Positions 44,725 through 55,775 of a stretch of 64,000 nucleotides of DNA are shown here, piece after piece. Position numbers and translations under genes: made by a program. Under the pieces are notes generated by a model. That model had not been told where the DNA came from. It made no database searches and saw only the letters and a program-made list of their open reading frames with translations. The first letter of the stretch is position 1. Every line of letters begins with the position of its first letter. The DNA comes from Talaromyces rugulosus (lineage: Eukaryota; Ascomycota; Eurotiomycetes; Eurotiales; Trichocomaceae), in assembly GCF_013368755.1 (NCBI RefSeq), contig NC_049566.1:3224001-3288000 (forward strand), given 5' to 3'.

Positions 44725-45235
44725 CTTCTTCCACTGCTAATTCAATAATTCAAATAATTCACTATAATAATTGCCAATTTTTCTTGGTGGTTGGGTTTGG
44801 AACGGGAGAAATCTTGTATGTCTGCGTCAAAAATGGGAAACGAAGCCTAATCAACTCTTGTATATGTATATAATGATATACTTGAAAACAAAAATTATCT
44901 TCATATTATCTCTGATCATACTACATAATTTCCACTTTGTTATAAAAAAAATAAAATAAAACATACGCCCCGTTGTCGCTCGCTGCTGTTATGAATGCAT
45001 CTCGTCGTCAGGCAGAAGAATCTGCCTGGGAAATGCGTCTTCAGCAGTGTCTGGACTGACTTTCAACGACTTAACATGCGATTGTTAAGTAATCACGCGA
45101 AAGGTGTTGTCATATCGGGGGCCCCCATTAACTTGTGTGCCCGGAGTAGTCGGACAGGCTAACAGCAAAGCTTTTCTAGCAATACATCCAAGAAAGAAGG
45201 GTATTCGTAATTCCGATGGAAAATAAAATAATTAA
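44725..45235. other. Convergent intergenic region
   Basis: 511 bp, strongly AT-rich at 44735-44970, between two convergent genes. A few GC-rich words (44970-45180) show no gene. Confidence 0.4.
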
Positions 45236-46147
45236 TTAAACTGGTAGAGAGAACTTCTTCCCCTTCATAACCCTATAACACAGTTAGCGACACAATCCAC
45301 GAGAATAGAAAACGAGAATCCATACTTTGTGTAGTAGATGTAGAAAAAGTCCGAGTAAAGAATAGTCTGAATGATTCCAGCAAGAACGGGGATAGCATGG
45401 AAATGGTTCTCGGCAAAGTAGCGGTAGATCCAGTTTGGAATGTAGAGTGCTCTGTAAAGACCTAGCGCGAAGAGGTAATGCGTGGTGATGGTATCTGCCT
45501 CGCCGGTACGCTGCAGCATGAACAGCTGAGGGAGAATTGCGACAGACTCGAGCCAGATGGAAAACGTCCACAGAATCTGTCTCTTTTTAGCCTTTGAACG
45601 TATCCTCCTTGCAGTAGGTCGAACTAACCTCGGAAACACTATAGTTCTGCGGAAAGAGCACGGCCAGCAAAGTACTGAAACCAACAAGGTATTGCACTTT
45701 AAATGTATCCGTGTTTGGGTCGTGGGTCGGCTTGTAGTCGTTGAGCATCAGGTAAATCGTGTACGCGGAGGAACCGAGGAAGAGGATCTTGAAAACAGTA
45801 TTATATAGCGAGTCTGTGAAAGTCCAGAAGAGGTCTTTTCTCCGCGTTAGTAAATTTTACACGATGGCTAAAATAAGGAGACAAACCCAGGTAACGCGTG
45901 ACGAAAACAGCCAAGTACAGGACCTGCGATTTGAACGAAAGTCCAGCACAGCTCTAGATTCCAGGTCAGACAGAAAGCTGGTAGAAGCTCAAGGGACAAA
46001 CCCCACATTTGACGATTTCATCTTCTGCAACAGCACCAAGATGGACACCAGGTGCGAGAAATCAGCTGCGATCAAATTCGAGTCAGTCTAGGAATTCGCC
46101 ATGTGAGGGACAGTAGCCGTGTTACCAAGAAGCCTGAAGATATTCAT
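45236..46147 (-). CDS. erd2: ER lumen protein-retaining receptor Erd2 (KDEL/HDEL receptor)
   Basis: Six exons (introns 45273-45325, 45577-45628, 45835-45886, 45954-46006, 46066-46125) give 213 residues, the family's normal length. Hallmarks: start [58 protein letters not shown], then [38 protein letters not shown] and NWIYRYF, and the end KGKKFSLPV with the lysines used for retrograde sorting. Seven membrane segments. It returns HDEL-bearing proteins from Golgi to ER. The tiny last exon and the one beginning SCAG were placed by canonical splice sites and the invariant sequence. Confidence 0.95.
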
Positions 46148-46476
46148 CCTGGCGGTTGCAAGCGAACAGCAGCGAGAAGACAAGTAAACAAAGCACACAA
46201 GGTGTGAATCAGAAGGGTTGTATTGATTATTTAAAAAAGAGTGTCGTCGTCAGGAGCAAGGGCGCGGCGCATGAAGCAGGAACAAGTGGCCAGACGCGAA
46301 ATGTCCAGATGTAATTTGCGGCAGCTAGTGGGCCCGCCAATCGCCGTGCGCGAACTATGCCCCACGTATAAAGCTCATAATCTCGGTGTTATTATTATTA
46401 TTATTATTGTATTGTATTGTATTGAATGGAATTGAATATTAAATAGTTAATCGTTCATTCATGTTATACAAGCTTA

Positions 46477-48091
46477 TCAAAACACTGCAGCCCCCTCAAA
46501 CCCCTCGCCCTCCGTCATCCGCTGCAGATGCATCTCTGCCAGCTCGCTTTTCAGCGCATTCAAAGCACTTTCTCGTTCCAGCCGATCCCAGTCCTTCAAA
46601 CCCACTCGCTTCGACCGCTGTTTCTCCAGTACTTGGTCGATCAGTTTATCTTCGTCCGACTCAAGCTGCGACAGCCGCTTCTCAATCAAGGCATCGAATG
46701 CCGGTGGTAACAGCCTCCCGCCAGCCACCACGGTGGGTAGTGTCGCAAGGTAGTTGGGTCTTGGGCTGCGTTGGTGATGCGGGGCCGAGAGGCCATTGCT
46801 GGGTCGATAGGATGGTCCACGTTGTAAATCATTAACTGGCGGGGCTTGTACGTATCGGTTCCGAGGCCCAGTCGGCGGTGTCTGTTGTAGGGGAGGGGGA
46901 GGAGCACGCCGTCCCGCCCATGTGGGTTCACGGGGGTGATCACGGGGGTGAAAATTGGAAGCTCCTTTGGGTCTTGTTGGAGCAGATAGTAAGGATATAC
47001 TGGAAGCCCGATTCTGAGTAGACTGCCCAGTCTCCTGCTGTGAGCCCCGTGGATCAGACAAGCCTGGTCCCTTCGGGTGGTCGTTCTTTTCTGAAGAAAC
47101 ACTAACACGAGGCGATAACCCAGGACGGTCAGCCACAGGCTTATCCGACCTCTCTGGGATAGCCCGCTCCTGAGCGCTATTCAGAGGCGAGTTCCTCGCA
47201 TTATCATAACTTAAATGTGAAGACGATCCGACCGCGCTAGAAGGTACCGGAGCCCTTTCAACGGACTTGGCTTTGGCCCTAGAAGCTAGATCTACCGGTG
47301 ACCGACTTCTCGGCCGCGAAGGGGTCACGCTAGGTCGATCGAAATTTGTAGGAGGCGATGATCTTCGTGAAGTCGATGCGGAATTATGTGAAGAAGGGTG
47401 GTCGGATAAGCCCGGTTTGACAGGAGATCGCGTCCTTCTCCGTGGGTTCGAGTCATTTCGAGGGTATTGCTCATTGCGATAATAAGGACTCTTTGAGCGA
47501 CCGACAGGACGGCCATATGGCGGCCGCTCTCTAATAGAAGCGGGTCGCGAAGGGGATGGGTAGTCGCGGTATCTACCAGGTGGCGAGGGAGGTTGATCTC
47601 GCCTTGGTGACCTGGGGGGGTATGGGGGTCGCGAAGAGTCACCAGCAAACCGCGAGGGCTGGTAATCAGAAGGCAGTTTTTTCGAATACGGCGACCGAGA
47701 GCGCCAGGACGGACCATAAGGCGATCTAGGGCGCCCATTTCGCGGCGGGGACAAAATGCGCTGGCGCTGGCGATACGGAGGACTGCGAGAACGACGCAGG
47801 TTGTTCCCTGGCGGCGATCGGCTGCGGTATCTCCCTAAATGCCGCCCGCCGCCTTGTGGCACCCATGTATCAGCAGTCAGACGAGGCGATCGGTTTCGAG
47901 AGCGTGAGCGAGAGCGAGGGCGTCGCATTCGGCTGCGAGAGCGCGACCGAGAAATTCTCCCAGCTGGTCTGTAACTCTCGCCACCACCCCACCGCTCGTC
48001 GTATCTCATACTGCAGCAAACTGTTAGCGATCGAGAGTATGTGCCGTTATCTGCAGTTTAAGCGTTACCTTCTTCCACGATCTCGCTCCAT
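46477..48091 (-). CDS. Arg/Ser-rich (RS) nuclear protein, probable splicing-related
   Basis: Two exons (intron 48011-48068) give 518 residues. The first exon encodes only MERDRGR plus two bases. Residues 15-130 are dense in RS/SR and RSRSP units; the centre is Pro/Ser/Arg-rich. The C-terminal 80 residues (from PPAFDALIEKRLSQLESDEDKLIDQVLEKQ) are helical and better ordered, with acidic and Leu positions typical of a coiled coil. RS domains are phosphorylated by SRPK and Clk kinases and guide proteins to the spliceosome. I do not recognise a named orthologue. It lies in tandem downstream of the SF3b2 gene, 242 bp away, on the same strand. Confidence 0.75.
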
Positions 48092-48333
48092 TCTGTCGGG
48101 CCAAATGTTTGAGTAAACTCAGGAAAGACCAACGGCGGACGGCGAGAAGTCGACAGCGTATAGCGGGGCTAGACCCGTTCCGGTTAGCCGGTGGCAATGC
48201 GGCTCTGCTGCCACTCAGTTAGGTTAATACGTACGTAGTACTACGTCCGTACTCAAGTATAATAATAATAAGTATGATAATTGTACATTGATTATAATAC
48301 CGTAGTCGTAAAGAGCTATTCAGTCATCGCCAT

Positions 48334-50085
48334 CTATCCCCGCTTTCCACGCTTTTCCTCTTGGTTGCGGAGCCTCTTCCGGCTCTCGCTCGCAATCATA
48401 TCGCTGAGATCCTCCTGGAAGTTCCATTGTGAATGTTCTTGCTGTCGCTCTTCATTATACAAGCCCTGCAAATGCTCCTTGTTGATGCCATCGCTGCTCT
48501 GCAGCATTTCCGGGTCCATCGACACATCCACATCGCCCTGTCCTTTCCTTTTGCGACTGTGGTCTTCCGCGCCCAGAACTGGGATCGATGGGTCTGGTGC
48601 TTTAAGGTCATATTTTCTATCGCCACCAAAGAAGCCCTGCACACGGGATTTTTGCTCTGGAATGACACGGTATGCCGCCTTTGGTTGTATGGAGTCCTCT
48701 GTTTCCGTTCCTCTGTGGTGTTTTCGGACATCGAACTCCCCGCTAACACTTTCAGCAGCCCCGATTTCTGACGGCACAGCAGATACAAATCCGCTTGGAG
48801 TCTCCAGGCCACTTGGTGTCTGTAGCCCTTCGCCCATTTCTTCATCCTCGGCCTCCTCGTCATCTTCTTCTTCCTCTTCGCTTTCTTCCTCGCTTTCCTC
48901 CTCTGGCGGCTGCAGTTCGCCCCACAGGTCCTTTTCGACGGGTTCGCCTTGTTGGGCACTTTGCTGAGTCTGGAGAACACCAAAGATATCGCCTCCATAC
49001 AATGGCCGATTGTGCTCATCGACAGGAGGCTTTCCATAACCACCAGGGTGGTATCCCCACATGGCTCCCGCCGGCGGCGGCGCATTCAAACCAGGAATTT
49101 TTAGTGCTGGATAAGAAGGAGGCGGTCCATAGCGTTGCTGGTTGATCAACCAAGGCGGGGGAGCTCCAGGTGGGATATTGAGAGCTTCTTTCAACTCATC
49201 GCTAAGCTCACCTGGCCGTAGATGACGAAGGTTCGTTTCGTATTCTTTGCCTTCGTAGTAAACCTCCCCATATCGCGTCAACTCGGGCTTGGTTTGAAAG
49301 CGGAAAAAGGCTTCGTAAAGCTTTTGATAGTCGATATCTAGTCGCCCCATTTTCGGCGCGACGCGCTCTCGTTGTTTTTGCTTTAGGCTCGATTGTTCTT
49401 GCTTTTCCTGTGCCGCATCACGCATCTCGGCTATGCCAGTCTCCTGGATAAACTTTGGGAGTGAAAAGGCCGCCTTTTCAATACCTCGTTTGGACGAAAG
49501 ATATTCTCGCTTCAGTGACCAGTGTGTTGGGACGGGCACGACATTCCTGTGCGCTTTGATATGAACCAGTAACCGAGGGTCAGGAGCCGAAGTATCTGTC
49601 CACTCAACCAAATCTGGTTTCTGAACGAGCGCTTTCAGCTCAGCAACGGAAAGCTTGGTCATTTCCTTCCTCTTCTTCTTGGACATCTTCGGCTCGTTTT
49701 CTTCTTCGTCTGGAATCTCGTTGTCGTCGTCAAAGTAGATCTGAGGCTTTTCCACCTCTGCTTTTGCTTCTTCGCTGTCCCCTCCTTCGAATCGGCCCGC
49801 GATATCTTTGAACATTCCCCATAAGGGGTCGTCCATGTTTATATCAGTTCCAAATGAACTATCGCCATCGAGGGTTTTTGTCTTTGAGACATCGTCTGCC
49901 GTCTTGCTGTCAATTTCATTTGAGCTGGGAACATTTTCAGAGTCTGCAGTTGAGACCTAAAAGAAAACAAATGTTAGTTTCGAAAAATAACTTTCAACGG
50001 GGTTAAAGTCTCCTACATCTTTCTTAGCCTTTTTCCGAGCCCTTCGAAGCTGATTTTTACTCGGTTTGGCGGCTGCTGCTGGCAT
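48334..50085 (-). CDS. sf3b2: Splicing factor 3b subunit 2 (SAP145/Cus1)
   Basis: Two exons (intron 49957-50016) give 563 residues. The basic N-terminus (NQLRRARKKAKKD) is followed by DPLWGMFKDI, then the DUF382 block VEWTDTSAPDPRLLVHIKAHRNVVPVPTHWSLKREYLSSKRGIEK and the PSP domain LRPGELSDELKEALNIPPGAPPPWLINQQRYGPPPSYP. A Gly/Tyr stretch GAMWGYHPGGYGKPP and a long Glu/Asp run follow, then the C-terminal segment (SVSGEFDVRKHHRGTETED). This is the complete plan of SF3b2, a U2 snRNP protein at the branch-point region. Start MPAAAAKPSKNQ chosen as the first ATG. Confidence 0.95.
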
Positions 50086-50552
50086 GGTAGGCGGCTGTAA
50101 AATTTGACGCGTCGAAGCTGTAGTACAGTATAAAACGCGCAAAAAGACCCTTCCAGCAGCTGTTGGATAAGGGTGGCAGCGATATCTTCCAAAAAGCACA
50201 GAGGCAGGTTCTATCGCGACGGCGAGATGGCACTGGGTGGAGCCCACTTAGGTATTGCGCTAAGGCACGTGACCTATGCGCAAAACCGCCTGAAAGCTGA
50301 ATGTCCTCGTTATTCAGAGTCAAGTATAAAAACTTATAGAAACTAATGACACGTTCATTGAGCTGGGAAATTTTCTTAAGAAGAAAAGCTATTATTGGAA
50401 AACATATTCTCTAACACCGCAGGTAAAATAGCCTGGTAATTTAAAGGAGTATATTGTACAAAAATTTCTAGACGCCCATGATGCAATCGAAAGAATACAA
50501 AAAGTCTCGTCTTGGTAGCAGAAACCACAGAGACAAGCCAAAACTATATGGA
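50086..50552. other. Intergenic region between SF3b2 start and mrps33 3' end
   Basis: 467 bp. The 50086-50260 part is the likely promoter of SF3b2; the rest is AT-rich 3' flank of the mitoribosomal gene. No gene seen. Confidence 0.4.
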
Positions 50553-51070
50553 TCACTTCTTCTTTTTGTGGGAGCGTGATTCTTCGCAGGAATAAGTTAG
50601 CATGCCAAAAACAAAAATAAAAGAAAATAGGAGAATATAGTCGTACCTGCAGCAGTTCGCTTCTTCTTGGGTCGTCCTTTCCCTCGCAATTTGGCGCTGT
50701 TGCAACAGTTAGCATTGTGCATGGCAAAAACGCAGGGTGTTTGCGCGATAGTACATTTGTATGGCCTCCTCTCTATCATCCTGACCCTCGTCGAATGTCT
50801 CAAGGTCCAGTGGCTTGTATATATCTTGCAAATCGCGGAAAGAAACGGTATTCCGGGGGTACCATGAGGCGAGCGCAGGTCCTCGCAGACGCTGTCGTAA
50901 GACTTTATTTCCCAGCCGCAGTCGTTGCGGGTTAAAGGTGGAGGAAAAGATCCGACATTGGGCCTGGACAATTGATTCTTGTTTAGTAACGGCGATTTGC
51001 GAGAGCCGAGGGGGGTTTTTTTTTTGCATACCTTGACAAGGTCCAAGATTCGACCCCGTGGAGATGCCAT
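50553..51070 (-). CDS. rsm27: Mitochondrial small ribosomal subunit protein mS33 (Rsm27)
   Basis: Four exons (introns 50582-50646, 50697-50754, 50964-51031) give 108 residues. Family blocks run through all exons: MASPRGRILDLVK, AQCRIFSSTFNPQRLRLGNKVLRQRLRGPALASWYP, then FRDLQDIYKPLDLETFDEGQDDREEAI, AKLRGKGRPKKKRTAA and ESRSHKKKK. This covers the whole MRP-S33 domain and its basic tail. It is part of the mitoribosomal small subunit. No individual exon is long, so it is easily missed by simple frame scans. It is divergent from the RNase III gene, with 178 bp between starts. Confidence 0.93.
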
Positions 51071-51248
51071 GACTGCGCTCCTAGTCTCTTGTTCGTGGTT
51101 GATCTAAAGTCGATGAGTGAGTTGAAGCATCGAAACAATCCCGAACCAGCTCCTTAGCGCGGCTCACGTGATCCACTCCGACCACTTTCTTCACTCGCCG
51201 CAACTCGATCGCAACTTGGAGAAAACAAGAATTGATGTTTCTGCAATC

Positions 51249-52386
51249 ATGGGGGAAAAGAGGCAGCACAAAGATGGAAGCTCTAATATTGATCGCGTTG
51301 TAGCAAGCAAAAAATCTAAGGTAGGCAGCACCCCTCAAGAGCTTATAAGAGTCCCAATTCATGATTTCATTGCAATAGGGCAATCATTTTCATGACGAAT
51401 CCGAAATTACACGCCCAAAAACAGGGATTGGCCGGAGACATGATGGTGAAACACTCATTGAAAAACTACAGGGGGTCGTCAATGAAGTAGTCAAACATCC
51501 GGAAGCCCTGGGCAGTCATCCTAAGAGCTCTAGCATTTTGACGATAGCGTCTCAGCTCCAGACTGTTTTGGCAGCAGCAAGTCTGCCTGCAATTACGCCC
51601 CCTACGCATGATCATCTATCAAGGACAGATAAAAATTTGCCCGAGCTTCCTCCCATTTCTAATGCGTCACTGGCGAGAGCCGTGTTCACTCATCCAGGCG
51701 CCCATACCAACACCAATGCCGAGGGACCAGAAGAGACCAGCTATGATAGACTGGAAGTCCTTGGAGATGCATACATTGAAGTTGCTGCTACGAAGCTGAT
51801 TTGGCGCCAATTCCCCAACATTCCTGCCGGGCGTATCTCTCAAATCAGAGAAGAACTAGTGAAAAATGAAACACTCGCCGAGTACGCTACCAAATACGGG
51901 TTTGATACGAGGCTATCTGTACCGCCAGATCACAAGGACCAGCTAAAACGATGGAAGAAAACAAAAGGTGATGTTTTCGAAGCCTATGTTGCCGCTGTCG
52001 TACTATCAAATCCAGTTGACGGCGATGAAATTGTCGAAAACTGGCTGACGCAGCTATGGCAACCAAAATTGACCGGCATAGAACGTGTTCAGCCGGTGCT
52101 AAAGTCCAAGGAACTTCTTGCCAAGAAGGTTATGGGCAAGGGAATCAAGCTGAGGTATGTGGATGAACGCCCCCCTGAGCGATTAAACGGGGGGATGCAA
52201 ACTTTCTACGTTGGGGTGTATCTGACGGGCTGGGGATGGGAGAACCAACATTTGGGGTCTGGAAGTGGCTTGAACAAGACGATAGCTGGAGATAATGCTG
52301 CTCAACAGGCGCTTCGCAATGTCCCCTTGATCGACCAAGTGGCAGATGCAAAATTAGCCAATGATGCCAAAGTAAATGATCTTTAA
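51249..52386 (+). CDS. rnt1: Ribonuclease III, Rnt1/Pac1 type
   Basis: Two exons (intron 51321-51378) give 359 residues. The RNase III signature is YDRLEVLGDAYIEVAATKLIW (usual ERLEFLGDA), followed by IREELVKNETLA and KTKGDVFEAYVAAVVL, which supplies the second Asp and Glu of the metal site; the catalytic acids are therefore intact. The C-terminal dsRNA-binding domain is degenerate (VGVYLTGWGWENQHLGSGSGLNKTIAGDNAAQQAL). It would cleave double-stranded precursors of rRNA and snRNA in the nucleus. A basic N-terminus (KKSK) may be a nuclear signal. Length is shorter than yeast Rnt1 but normal for Pezizomycotina. Confidence 0.9.
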
Positions 52387-52838
52387 TGGCGATCCATTCA
52401 ATTGTATTAATAATAATGTATTATGATAATGAACAGTTAGATGCTAATGTTGATACTGCCCAGCAAAGACTAGCAGTGGTAGCTGCGGTGGAAAAAAAAT
52501 ACCTTTTAGCATATTTTTGTACTTAGGTTTTTGTATAGGTATACTAACTCTAAATAGAGCTTAACATTGCCCTGGAAGAGTGGACAGAATTTATCAAGAC
52601 TTAGACCAGAGTATACAAATTAAACCCTTTAAATCCGTTATACGGAGTACTTCAATCGTCGAAGGTTACTAGCACATCAACTTCTCAGTCCATGTCTTGA
52701 CCCCGAGCCTTCTAACTCTAGTACTTCATAATGAGGTACCTCTGGAAAGTTAGAGAGGCTTCCGAAAGTAGATTGTCGACGGGCGATTGTGGCTGTCTGG
52801 ATTTTTTTCACCACAGAAACTTATCTTCAAAGTATGTT
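52387..52838. other. Convergent intergenic region; start of the accessory segment
   Basis: 452 bp without a gene between rnt1 and the permease gene. AT-rich around 52405-52440 and 52500-52660. From here to the right edge, genes are no longer conserved housekeeping genes. Confidence 0.4.
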
Positions 52839-54869
52839 CTAACTAGCAACCTGCACCTCAGTTACAGGCCCCTGATAATACTTCCTGGCCCACCCGAGGT
52901 AATACAACACGGCCAGAATCGTCACTCCACCAAAGATAGCAATACTATAATTCATCTCTGCTGGCGCTGGATCAACCACCGGCGGCCAACACCCAAAGAA
53001 AAACATTACCACGGAGAATCCAATTGCAAAGACGTTGTTCACCACTCCAAGCCAGCCCTTGATTCGGAAAGGGCCCCATACAAAGCGGCTTTCGGCATTC
53101 TGGTCAGGCGTTGAAATGTCCCCATTCAGTCTTCGGTACAGCAGAAGGGATAACGAGATGATGTACGATGAGAAGAACGCTTCTAAAACTAGAGATAAAA
53201 CGATGTTGAGGACGACTGATGATCCAATGTTGATCAAACTGACCAGACCACCAGCGATGACGACCATACAGGTACTATTGAAGGGGACTGCTGTGCGTCG
53301 ATTTACCTATTTTCCTAATGAGTTGGGATTCAAATATAAAGAGACGTATGGATATATGTAATTTGATACCTTAACGATCCAGCGCCAGCCTGGAATCGCT
53401 TGCTCTCGCGAAAAAGACCATAGCATGCGACTCCCAGATGAAAGCGCAGCGAGACCCGCAAAGGCTTGCAGGACTGCAAGCATGCTCGAAAGCACAATCG
53501 CGGCGCCTTTGCTCTTTGTGGAACTCGCTAGAATTTGCATGAATGGATATGCGGCATCAGATTCCACAATGGTGGATAGGTCTCCGGCAGTGAATAAGAA
53601 GCCGATGAGGATGGCGAAGCCGAGAACTCCGTTGATGATCATTGCAAATAGCATGGACTGGGGCACGACAAGAGTGCTATTTGCTACTTCTTCAGCCATC
53701 TTTTTTTCATGTGTGTCAGCTTTGGGGTATATCGAAACAGGGACTTTAAGGCTTCAACCCACATGGACGGCACCGTCGGTACCTAGGAATGTTCAGTAGG
53801 CGGTCATATTTTCATGAGAGATGATATTACCTAAAAATGCAGCAACTGTTCCCTTCATGCCAATGAGCGTTGCCAATGTGATATCCGTCCAGCCACCGTA
53901 ATCAAAAGCTAGATTAAAGACCGATTTCGGGTCAGCTCGAGGCCCAATAACGAGAAGTGGTATAAGGAAGGCGAAAAAGCCCATCACATGGACAATAAGA
54001 ATAAGTATTTCCACGGCCGGTAAAATCATCCCCAGCCATGTGTTTAAAATCGCGCAAAAGAGCAGAATCCCCCACATAATGAAGGTGACATGCCATCCTT
54101 TCGGTTCGTAGTCAGGATCGTTCATGGCCACAGCGCTCTGAAGGACGCTCCCGGAAAGATAAATGGCTGCTGTAGGGGCCGCTATCCAGCCTATTACACA
54201 AATAGAGCCTTTTTTTGGTCTTCTGTAAGCAGCGAAAATCAAATTCGTATATGTCTTCACATACCGGTGACGTGACTAAGGAATCTTTTTGACGACTCGG
54301 GCGCAAGAATATTTGCCCAATGATATTGTCCGCCGGCCTGTAGAAATAGTTATAAAACGAGATTTGTACTAGGATTATTAGAAATCCTCGTACCGAAGGA
54401 AACATGCTCGCCAATTCACCCATGGCTGTATAAGTGCTCGTAAAACCGAGCCAGATGACGATGTAGCCATACACCAGGCCAGACGGCCCTCCGCTAAAAA
54501 ATTGTCAAACAATACCGAGGATCCCGTTTCAAGAAGGACATACTCTGTCAACCCCAAGCCAATGTTCCTATAATAAGGTTAGCCGGGCTACTTCATCGTT
54601 GGCAAGACTATGACGAACATAATGACCGCCTCCCATGTCAACATCAAAGTACATGCGAGCCCGACAGTGCTTGCTAGGCCAAATCTTCGCTGATAAGCTG
54701 TTAGTGGCAAAGGATTTTTTTTTTTTCCTTTTCTTGTCCCGACAGGGTCAGGTACCTTCAAAACTTCTCGCTTTCCCACTTTGGCGAGCTCAAGCGCATC
54801 TCGACTAGACGCGACTACATCACTCCTGTGACTGTCTAGCGTGGTTTTCAACGATAATTCTTTCTTCAT
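52839..54869 (-). CDS. Amino acid/choline permease of the APC superfamily (GABA-permease-like)
   Basis: Nine exons (introns 53307-53369, 53700-53762, 53783-53830, 54191-54264, 54338-54393, 54494-54543, 54568-54618, 54690-54755) give 519 residues. Around twelve membrane segments are visible. Family motifs: RRFGLASTVGLACTLM, DGGPSGLVYGYIVIW, GELASMFPSAGGQYHWANILAP, a Gly-Thr-Asp-Gly-Ala-Val-His-Met block before SEEV-like AEEVANST, and FAGLAALSSGSRMLWSFSRE. These mark fungal permeases close to Hnm1/Uga4, carrying choline, GABA or amino acids across the plasma membrane or vacuole; substrate unknown. Two exons are tiny (20 and 24 nt). The start MKKELSL is the first ATG in frame. Confidence 0.88.
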
Positions 54870-55775
54870 TTATGATAATGTCGTCTGATTTTCGGGCACA
54901 ATAAGAGTCTCGAAAGGGGTTAACAGATGAAGTGTTACAACGTTAAAATTCCCTTTGGAACCCCGAGAGAAATAGTCGTAGGATGCGAAGCGACATGGGA
55001 AATATTTCCTTGTTGGTTAAGGGGCTAGCCTAGCCTAGTTATTATTGCCCATGCAATTATTTGCGCGACTTGATCCGCGATAGCGATTTTAGGCTTCTGG
55101 CAAACAAAGAAGTGCTTGGCTATATACACTCTGTCGAACAGTTCGAGGCGGCCATTATAAGGTCCAATTTTCGTTTGTCAAGTGTCTGCGTACAGGCGAT
55201 ATAGATATAATTCTTGGTGTCTCCTGAGAAATTTCAAATTCACCAGCAAGTCGTATCTGCGCTAATTATTTTCAGCTTATGGAGACCAATTGAATTCGCG
55301 TATTTAGTATACTCTACGTTAGTTTTCATTACTTGACTAACTATATACAGTATACGCTAATTTGTATTAAACCTAAAAAGGACTAGCACAGCCATTAAAA
55401 ATTTTCAAGATAGAGATAAGCCCCGCCTTTGCTGCTATCTGCCCGAAAGCGGCCATTCATTCCCTCACCTCAAAATTGTCATGAGTTCTATCATTTTGAC
55501 TTGTATTTTATATGATTGATTTATTGGCTGAGTTATTAGCTGACGAATCGATGCTTAACTCTCCATATGTCGATTGGAAGGCAGGAGATAGTTAGAGGTC
55601 GGTTGTAAATACGGTACAGAATACGGTATAGTACCAACATGAGATTTAGCAAAGCCGAGAGATAAAGAAAGCCTTGTAATCTCGTTCCTGTCCAATGTCC
55701 ATGCACAACGCCATCACACACTGGGAAGCATTCTCCGGGCCTCGTACGCCAATAATCATTCTGTCGACTTAAACC
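54870..55775. other. Divergent intergenic region, permease / secreted hydrolase
   Basis: 906 bp, AT-rich. It includes a short GGCTAGCCTAGCCTAG repeat near 55021-55037. A minus-strand frame (55536-55721) is short and motif-free. It carries the promoters of both neighbours. Confidence 0.45.
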
